A DNA stretch of 60,981 bases from an uncultured Clostridia bacterium (lineage in GTDB: Bacteria > Bacillota > Clostridia > Oscillospirales > Acutalibacteraceae): contig CAMAZY010000016.1 of NCBI GenBank assembly GCA_945863885.1, positions 1 through 60,981 on the forward strand, in the 5' to 3' direction. Positions 9,792 to 18,400 of this stretch are shown here, piece by piece (the first letter of the stretch is position 1; every line of letters starts with the position of its first letter). Position numbers and translations under genes: made by a program. Under the pieces are notes generated by a model, which had not been told where the DNA came from, did not search any database, and was given only the letters and a program-made list of their open reading frames with translations.

Positions 9792-9821
9792 ATATTATCA
9801 CAAGTACTTGTTTTTTGTCAA
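9792..9821 (-). promoter_or_regulatory. Promoter with internal palindrome, XRE gene
   Basis: On the minus strand TTGACA (9816-9821) and TAATAT (9792-9797) are 18 bp apart. The perfect 12-bp palindrome ACAAGTACTTGT (9800-9811) sits between them, a likely operator for the encoded HTH protein. Confidence 0.7.
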
Positions 9822-9989
9822 TATCAAATCATTTAAAATTGTTGAAATTTTTCGTATATTTTGTTAATTATCCATTATGAATTGTTACGGAGTTTTGTCA
9901 GTTCTGTTTTCGAATTAGGAAAAAGTAAATCAGCCATCACAAACAGTAAAAATTTAAATCGCATTTCTTTCTTATATTTCCGAATTCAA

Positions 9990-10018
9990 TTTTTAAGCGG
10001 TTTCTTTCATACTATAAT
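9990..10018 (+). promoter_or_regulatory. Possible promoter of pncB
   Basis: TATAAT at 10013-10018 lies 32 bp before the pncB start. The -35 region is poor (TTTTTA at 9990-9995). The rest of the 9822-10049 gap is AT-rich with nothing else recognised. Confidence 0.4.
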
Positions 10019-10049
10019 ATACTATAAAAAACAAAGGGAGTGATCCTGT

Positions 10050-11507
10050 ATGGGTAACACACTTGAATCAAGAAATCTCACCATGCTCATGGACTTTTAT
10101 GAGCTTACCATGGCGAACGGATATTTTCAAAACGGCATGAAAGATAAGATTGCCTGGTTTGATATGTTTTTCCGTCAGGTGCCCGATAACGGCGGCTTTG
10201 CTATCATGGCAGGCGTCAGACAGCTTCTTGACTATCTTCAGAATCTCCGCTTCACCGAAAAAGACCTTGCTCTTTTAAAGAAAAAAGGCTTCGGCGACGA
10301 ATTTCTCGATTATCTTCGCAATTTCAAGTTTTCCTGCGATATCTGGGCCGTTCCCGAGGGCACGCCGATTTTTCCGGGGGAGCCGATTGTGACCGTAAGA
10401 GGTCCCGTGATTCAGGCTCAGCTTATCGAAACGATGGTGCTTCTGACCATCAACCACCAAAGCCTTATCGCAACGAAAGCCAACCGTATCAAGCGTGCCG
10501 CCGGCAATCGCACAGTCATGGAGTTCGGCTCTCGTCGTGCGCAGGGCTTTGACGCCGCCATTTACGGAGCAAGAGCAGCCTATATCGGCGGCTGTGATGC
10601 AACGGCGTGTGCACTCGACGAAAGAGATTACGGCGTTCCGGCGGTCGGCACCATGGCGCACAGCTGGGTACAGCTTTTTGACAGCGAGCTGGACGCTTTT
10701 CTTGCCTACGCAAGACAGTATCCGGACAACTGCATTTTGCTTGTCGATACCTACAATGTTTTAAAGTCGGGCATTCCCAACGCAATCGAAGCGTTCAACC
10801 GTGAGGTTCTTCCGAGAGGCTTTCGTCCCAAGGGAATCCGTATCGACAGCGGCGACATCACCTACCTTTCGAAGAAGGCGAGAAAAATGCTTGACGACGC
10901 CGGCTTCCCCGACTGTCAGATTTGCGTCAGCAACTCGCTTGACGAGGAGCTTATCCGTGATATGCTCGCTCAGGGCGCTAAGGTTGACTCGTTCGGTGTC
11001 GGTGAAAGACTGATTACCGCCGCTTCGGCTCCCGTTTTCGGCGGCGTTTATAAAATCAGTGCCGTTGAAAACGCCGACGGCAGTAAGAACCCGAAAATCA
11101 AAATCAGCGAAAACGTCAGCAAAATCACAAATCCCTGTGCCAAAACCGTTTACCGTCTGTTCGACCGGGACACCGGCAAAGCGATTGCCGACGTCGTAAC
11201 GCTCCACGATGAAACGATCAACGATACCAAGCCGTACGAGCTGTTCGACCCGGTTTATACATGGAAAAGAAAAACCGTCACGAACTTTATCGCAAAGCCG
11301 CTTCTTGTCAAGATGTTTGAAAACGGCAAAAAGATTTACGACTGTCCCGAAATCGAGGACAGCAGAGTCTATTGCCGCAAGCAGGTTGAAGAAACACTTT
11401 GGGACGAAATCAAGCGATTTGAAAACCCGCACAAATACTACGTTGACCTTTCACAAAAGCTTTGGGACGAAAAAGATAAGCTCTTAAAGGCACACGCCGG
11501 CAAATAA
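10050..11507 (+). CDS. pncB: Nicotinate phosphoribosyltransferase
   Basis: Converts nicotinate, PRPP and ATP to nicotinate mononucleotide, the first step of NAD salvage from nicotinic acid; cytoplasmic. The 485-residue product opens with the family segment DFYELTMANGYF and carries EFGSRRAQG (158-166), the histidine segment GTMAHSW (His204, the expected phosphohistidine region), and RIDSGD plus the DSFGVGERL phosphate-binding region. Length is normal for the family. GGGAGTGAT precedes the start. Its stop overlaps the ATG of the following pseudouridine synthase by one base (TAATG), so the two are translationally coupled although functionally unrelated. Confidence 0.95.
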   Translation: MGNTLESRNLTMLMDFYELTMANGYFQNGMKDKIAWFDMFFRQVPDNGGFAIMAGVRQLLDYLQNLRFTEKDLALLKKKGFGDEFLDYLRNFKFSCDIWAVPEGTPIFPGEPIVTVRGPVIQAQLIETMVLLTINHQSLIATKANRIKRAAGNRTVMEFGSRRAQGFDAAIYGARAAYIGGCDATACALDERDYGVPAVGTMAHSWVQLFDSELDAFLAYARQYPDNCILLVDTYNVLKSGIPNAIEAFNREVLPRGFRPKGIRIDSGDITYLSKKARKMLDDAGFPDCQICVSNSLDEELIRDMLAQGAKVDSFGVGERLITAASAPVFGGVYKISAVENADGSKNPKIKISENVSKITNPCAKTVYRLFDRDTGKAIADVVTLHDETINDTKPYELFDPVYTWKRKTVTNFIAKPLLVKMFENGKKIYDCPEIEDSRVYCRKQVEETLWDEIKRFENPHKYYVDLSQKLWDEKDKLLKAHAGK

Positions 11508-12373
11508 TGAGAACGATTGATTTTACGGTCGGCGAAGCATGCCACGGCAAAAAGCTGCTTTCCTTTTTAAGGGGAGAAGCGCAGCTGTCGCTGAAGCTGA
11601 TCCGATCCTTAAAGCGGGTCGACAACGGCATTTTAATAAACGGTGCGCACGCAAGAACAATCGACATCATAAAAAAAGGCGACACCGTCACCGTCAACAT
11701 ACCCGATGACGGCGCTGCCGGTATTCCGTGCGAGCTGATGCCCGAGGTCGTTTATGAGGACAATGACCTGCTTATCGTCAACAAGCCCGCCATGCTTCCG
11801 ATTCACGAGTCGCATAATCATCAGGGCGACACGCTTGCCAACAGCGTCGCCGGCTATCTGCAAAAGAAAGGACTGTTCTGCTCTTTCCGGGCGGTCGGTC
11901 GGCTTGACAAGGGAACGAGCGGACTTGTAGTCTGCGCCCTCAATCCGCATGCCGCCGCAAAGCTGAGCGGAAACGTCAAGAAGCGTTATCTTGCCGTAGC
12001 GTGCGGCGAATTCAAGGGAAGCGGAACAATTGACGCTCCGATTTACCGTCCCGATCCGGTCAAGACGCTGAGAACCGTCGACGAGCGTGGCGACAAGGCG
12101 GTCACGCATTGGGAAAGTCTTAAAACCGACGGAAAGCTTTCTTTGCTGAGCATTACGCTTGAGACTGGCAGAACGCATCAGATCCGGGTTCATTTTGCGT
12201 CGCTCGGCGCTCCTCTTATCGGCGACACGATGTACGGAAAACCCGACGAAAGAATCTCCCATCAGGCGCTTCATTGCTGTGCGCTGACGCTGACCCACCC
12301 GGTAACGGGCGAAGTGATTTCCTGTACGGCTGAGATGCCGCAGGAGATGCAAAAAATCGCCGATTCCATTTAA
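11507..12373 (+). CDS. RluA-family pseudouridine synthase
   Basis: Isomerises uridine to pseudouridine in rRNA or tRNA. The 288-residue protein has an N-terminal S4-like RNA-binding domain (about residues 12-65), the NKPAMLPIHES motif (92-102), the catalytic loop GRLDKGTSG (131-139, catalytic Asp134) and the conserved ETGRTHQIRVHF segment. This layout is that of RluA/RluC/RluD proteins, but the specific target cannot be assigned from sequence. ATG overlaps the pncB stop. A strong terminator follows. Confidence 0.92.
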   Translation: MRTIDFTVGEACHGKKLLSFLRGEAQLSLKLIRSLKRVDNGILINGAHARTIDIIKKGDTVTVNIPDDGAAGIPCELMPEVVYEDNDLLIVNKPAMLPIHESHNHQGDTLANSVAGYLQKKGLFCSFRAVGRLDKGTSGLVVCALNPHAAAKLSGNVKKRYLAVACGEFKGSGTIDAPIYRPDPVKTLRTVDERGDKAVTHWESLKTDGKLSLLSITLETGRTHQIRVHFASLGAPLIGDTMYGKPDERISHQALHCCALTLTHPVTGEVISCTAEMPQEMQKIADSI

Positions 12374-12397
12374 ATAATGGCAATCTCTAAAAAACTC

Positions 12398-12424
12398 AAG
12401 GCACTGCTTTTCGGGCAGTGCCTT
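12398..12424. terminator. Bidirectional terminator between convergent genes
   Basis: A 10-bp stem (AAGGCACTGC at 12398-12407 with 12415-12424) lies between the convergent pseudouridine synthase and Ig-repeat genes. A T-rich run follows on both strands (TTTCATTT on plus, GAGTTTTTT on minus). Confidence 0.85.
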
Positions 12425-12439
12425 TCATTTGTCTGTATG

Positions 12440-15400
12440 TTATTCGTCCGCTTGCTGAACCATCACGAAGCAAACGTCAACAAAGCCTCCGTCCTCGGTT
12501 GTGACGATGATCAGTGCGGTACCCTCTCCAACCGCTTTTACAAGGCCGTTTTCGTCAACAACGGCGACGGATTCATCGCTTGTTGACCAGGTGACGGCTT
12601 GGTTGCTCGCTCCGTCCGGCCCGACAACAGCCGTAAGGGTATCCTCCTGACCGATTGTGAGCGTCAATTCGTTTTTGTCAAGAGAAACGCTTCCTGCGCT
12701 TCTTAAGACATTGACTTCGCAACGGGCAAATACGCTGTTATCCTTTGTGCTTCTTGCCGTGACAGTCGTCCGGCCAAGTGACACGGCGGTAATCACGCCG
12801 TCTTTCACGGTGGCAATCTTCTCGTCCGATGTCTCCCAGATAAGCTCTTTTTCCGTCGTTGTCAGCGGCAGGAACGATGCGGTCAGTTCCGCTGTCTCGC
12901 CCTCCGTCAGCGTCACGCTCTGTTCGCTGAGTGTAATCGACTTCGGCTTTTGCGTAACCGTCACGGTGCAAACCGCCTTGTTGCCGCCCTCGTCGGTTGT
13001 CGCTGTAATCACGGCGGTGCCGGCTCCTTTCGCGGTTACGGTTCCGCTTTCGTCAACAGCCGCAACGTCTATATCGCTCGTTGTCCAGCTGAGCGTTTTA
13101 TAGGTAGCATCCTCAGGAAGAACCGTCGCCGTAAGGGAGAATGACTCCCCGTTTTCGATCGTGATTTCCGTCTGCTCAATGATGACTTTTTCCGTCTTAC
13201 GACTGACTGTCACGACGCACTTCGCTGTATTTCCGCTGTCGTTCGCCGTGGCGGTAATGACGGCAGCTCCGACAGCAATTGCCGTGATCTTTCCGTTTTC
13301 AACCGTAGCAACCTTCGGGTTATTACAGCTCCATGTGACGGAGGTGTCGGTGACATCTTCAGGAGAGAGCGTCGCCGAAACGATGACCGTCTCGTTTTCC
13401 CAAAGCTCAATCTGAGAAATATCCAGTGCAATCGATGTGCTTGTCACTTCGACGGTAACGGCACACTCGGCAAACACGCCCTCTTCGGACGACTGCGCCG
13501 TAATCACAGCCCTTCCGCCCTTGAGTGCCGTTACAGTTCCGTCTTCACTGACCTGACAAACCTCGGGATCACTGCTTAACCAGGTAATCGCCGTATCGCT
13601 TGCGTCAACGGGATAAGCGGCGGCGGTCAGTTTAAATGTATCGCCCTTTTCAAGGCTGATCTGCTTGTTGCTGATATTGACCGACGTTACGGGTCTTATG
13701 ACGGTCACGTCGCATTGTGCCGTGGCAAATCCGTCGGCAGAAGCCGCCTTGATCTGACACTCGCCTTTTCCGACAGCCGTAATTTTACCGGTTTCATCAA
13801 CCTTGGCAATCGTTTCATCGGTGCTCGACCAGACAATGTTCTTATTGTATGCGTTTTCCGGAAGAACAGTCGCTTCTAACGTGATTTCGCCGTTTTCGTT
13901 CAGCGTTACACTTTCGGTGTCAAGCCGAATTCCGGTCACCTGCTGTTTCACGGTAAGCGTGAACTCACCCGAAACCTTTTTGTCGAACGAATAAGCCGTA
14001 ATGGTAACGGTACCGGCCGCTTTGGCGGTGACGACGCCGTTTTCAACCGTTGCGGTCTGTTCGTTTTCTGACTCCCAGACAACGTCTTTGTTCGTTGCAT
14101 TCTCAGGGCTGACAACGGCCGTCAGGGTCAGGGTTTGTCCGACCCAAAGCTCCGTGCTGTCGCCTTTCACTTCGATTGCGCTGACAGGCTCGTAAACCTC
14201 AACCTCAATCTCGGATTGTGCATCACCGATAACGGCTTTGCAAACGATGGTTGTCTTGCCGGCCTTGTTTGCCGTAATAATGCCTTTTTCATCGACTGAA
14301 GCGATTTCTTCGTCTTCGCTTGTCCACGTCACCTTTTTGTTATAGGTATTTTCAGGTTGAACCGTCGGGACAGCCGTGGCTTTTTCACCTCTCGCAAGAG
14401 AAAGCTTATCGAAATTCAGTTCGATTTTTTCGGCTGTGACATTCACCGTCACATGGCAAACAGCCATATAATTTCCGTCTGCTGTTTCGGCGGAAATCAA
14501 AGCGGTTCCGCCGCCGATACCTTTGATGTTTCCGTTTTCGTCAACCTCGGCAACACTTTCATCGCTGCTTTTGAAGATGACACGCTGATCCGAAGCATTT
14601 TCCGGCAGGACGGTCGCTTTCAACGAAACACTTTCGCCGGTATAAACCGAAAGCTCTGTTGAAGAAAGGCTTATGCCGGTGACGGGCTGTGTAACCGCCA
14701 CCTTACAGCTTGCAGTAAAGCCGCCGTCAACACTTGTCGCCGTAATCACGGTCTCGCCTCTTGCAATCGCCTCAACGACACCGTCGCTGACCGTTGCGAC
14801 TTGCTCGTTTTCGCTCGTCCAGACAATGCTCTTATCGAAGGAATCAAGCGGCGTCACAAGAGCAGTCAGCTGTTTTGTCTCTCCCCTTTTCAGGGTAATA
14901 TCGCTTTCGTCAAGGCTTATTGCCGAGACGTGTGCTCTGACGGTTATTTCACACGTATCGGTAAATCCGCCGTCAGCGGTGGTAACGGTAACGGTGGCAG
15001 TACCGACCTTTAAGGCGGTAATCGTTCCGTCGTTGCTGACACTTGCGACTGTCTCATCACTGCTTGTAAAGCTTACGTCCTTGTTGCTTGCGTCGGACGG
15101 TGAAACAGTGGCCTTGACCGACGCGCTTTCATCGACATACAAAATCTTTTCCGAAAGATCGAGCGCAACGCCCGTTACGCTTTCGTATACGGTAACGGTG
15201 CAGGAGGCTTTCTTTTCTCCGTCAGCGGTAATAACGGTAACGGTCGCTTCACCGAGAGCCTTCGCTTCAATTTCGCCGGACTGAGAAACGGATACGATAT
15301 CCTCATCGGAGCTTTCCCAGCTTACCGTCTTGTCAAAAGCGTCCGACGGAAGAACGGTTGCCTCAAGCTGATGCGTTTTTCCTCTGCCCACCATGATTTC

Positions 15401-18400
15401 GGTTTCGCTGAGCGTGACATCCGAAACATGAGCACGGACAGTGATCTGACAAGTATCCGTAAAGCCGCCGTCGGCCGTCTTCGCAGTAATCGTCGCCGTG
15501 CCGACCTTTAAGGCCGTGATTGTTCCGTCGGAACCGACATTGGCAACGGAAGCGTCATCGGTTGAAAAGCTTACGTTCTGATTGCTTGCGTCGGACGGCG
15601 AAACAATGGGCTTAACCGTTACACTTTCGCCGATATACAAAATCTTTTCGGTAACATCAAGCGCAACGCCCGTTACGCTTTCATATACATTGATAACGCA
15701 GGAGGCTTTCTTTTCTCCGTCCGCCGTAACAGCCGTAACGGTGGCCGAGCCGATCGCCTTGGCAACGATTTCACCGGATACCGAAACGGAAACAACGTCC
15801 GGATCGGAGCTTTCCCAGCTTACGGTCTTATCCGAAGCGTCGGACGGAAGAACCGTAGCAACAAGCTTATCCTCGGCGCCTCTTGAAACAACAAGGCTCG
15901 TTTTGTTGAGCGTAACCGAAGTGACGTGCTGAAGAACGGTCACTTTGCAGGTGTCCTTGAAGCCGCCGTCAGCCGTTGTGACCGTAATCACGGCGGTACC
16001 GGCCTTAAGAGCCTTGACATTACCCGCCTCGTCAACTGTTGCAACACTCTTGTTGCCCGAAGACCAGGTTACGTTTTTATTGGACGCATCGGACGGAACA
16101 ACCGAAGCGGACAGCTTGACGGTCGAGCCGGTATAAACCGACACTTCATTTTTATTAAGGTTGACCGAAGAAACGGATTTGAGAACCGTAACCGTACAAG
16201 TCCGGGTCAGGCCGTTCGAGGTCTTGGCCGTGATCGTCGCCTTGCCGCCGCCGACAGCGGTAATCTTACCGGAAGCACTGACAGTCGCAACCTTTTCGTT
16301 GGAGGAGGTCCATTTAATGGTTTTGTTGGTTGTATTGCTCGGCGAAATCGATGACGTGAGGGTGTAGGTTTTGCCCGAGTAAAGCGTCAGGCTCGATTTG
16401 CTGATTTTCAGCGAGGTTGCCGGAACTTCAACACTGACCGTACAGCTTGCTTTCAGGCCGCCGTCAACGGTCGTTGCCGTAATAACGGCTTTACCCGGCT
16501 TAACAGGAGTCAGAAGTCCCTTGTCGCTGACACGAAGAACCGCCGTGTTGCTTGAAGACCATTTGACGGTTTTCACGGTGGCGTCGGACGGAGTAATATA
16601 CGCTTTGAGCGTTGCGGTCTTATTCAGATAAAGAACGACGTCCGATTTATTCAACGTAATACTCTTGACTTTTCTTACAACATGGATTTTACAGCTTGCA
16701 ACCTTTGCGCCGGAAACAGTCTTGACGGTAATGGTTGCCGTACCCACTTTCACGCCGGTTACTTTACCGTTCGAATCCACCTTGACAACGGATTTGTCGC
16801 TCGACGACCAGATAACGGACTTATCCGTAGCATTCGACGGCTTCACCGTTGCTTTAATCGTGCCTGAGCTTCCGACTTCGATATATGCCTCTTTGACATT
16901 CAGGGAAACCGAGGTTACCGGCTGAACAACAAGCACCTGACACACCGCCTTATAGCCGCCGTCCTTGGTTTTGACGGTAATTTCGGCATAGCCGGGCATT
17001 TTGGCGGTAATTGTTCCTTCGGCTGAAACATCGACAACATCATAGTTGCTCGACTTCCATGTCACTTGCTGATAGTATGCGTCGGACGGCTTCAGAATTG
17101 CTCTGAGCGTCAGCTTCTTTCCGGCGTTCAGTGTCACCGAGCCGTAGCTGAGACTGACTCCCGTCACCGGCTTGATAACGGTAAGCTTACAGCTTGCTTT
17201 GACCTGACCGTTTGCGGAATAGGCCGTAATCGTAGTCGTTCCGGCGGCGATACCCTTGACGGTTCCGTCGGCGCCGACCTTTGCTATCTTGGTGTTGCCG
17301 GATTTCCAGGTAATCCTCTTGTCCGTTGCCGTTTTCGGCAAAACAGTCGCCGTCAGTTTTCCCGTTGCACCGACCTTTAAAAGTCCCTGTGTTTTATTGA
17401 GCTTGATCTGCGTCGGATTCTGAATAACGGTAACCGTACAGGTTGAAGCGGTATTCTTGTCGCCGGAGGTTGCCTTAATCGTGGCCGTTCCGCCTGCGAC
17501 AGCGGTGATCTGACCTTTTGAGTTAACGGTTGCAACCGATTTATCCGAGGAAGTCCAGATGATTTTTTTATTTGTGGTTGTGGACGGCTTGAGCGTTGCG
17601 CCGAGCGTCTTGGTTTTTCCGGCGTACAGCGTCAGCGCCGCATAATCGAGCACAATCTTATCCGCAAGCTGAACCACGGTAACGATGCAGTTATCACTGT
17701 AATTGCCCTGTGTTGTCGAAACGGTGATGACGGCGGTGCCGACCTTTTTACCGGTAATCTGTCCGGCAGTGTTGACGGTCACAACGGAGCTGTCGCTCGA
17801 AGACCATCTGACGGCGTTATTCGAAGCGTTACTCGGAACGACCTTCGCTGTCAGAAGAATTGTATTTCCCTTCGGGACAGTCGCTTCGGTGCTGCTGAGG
17901 CTGACGCCCGTCACGGGGATATATACGGTAATGTCGCACGAAGCGCTGTATCCGCCGTCAACGGTTGTTGCCGTAACGGTCGCCTTACCCGATTTCAGTC
18001 CGGTAGCGACGCCCTTGGAGTTGACCGAAACCACCTTCGGATCGGAGGAAGTCCATTTGACGCTCCGGTTGGACGCATCGGTCGGGAACACATTGACAAT
18101 CAGCGTTTTTGACTGTCCTTTGGCAAGATCAAACTCGGTGGGGCTGACACGAATGCCCGTAACAAGCGAGCTTACGTTTACCGTACACTTTGCGGTGAAG
18201 CCGCCGTCCTTCGTCTTGGCCGTAATCACGGCGGCGCCGTTTCCGACAGCTTTTACAAGACCGCTTGAGCTGACCGTAGCGACCTTGGTGTTGCTTGAGG
18301 TCCAGGTAATGCCCTTTTCGCTTGCGTTCGAGGGCGAAATGGTTGTAACAAGAAGATACTGTCCGCCCTTATTGAGGCTGAGCGATTTTTTATTCAATTT

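Noticed and set aside
10761-11432. 223-codon minus-strand frame opposite pncB
   Set aside because: Antisense shadow of the nicotinate phosphoribosyltransferase gene, no start signals.
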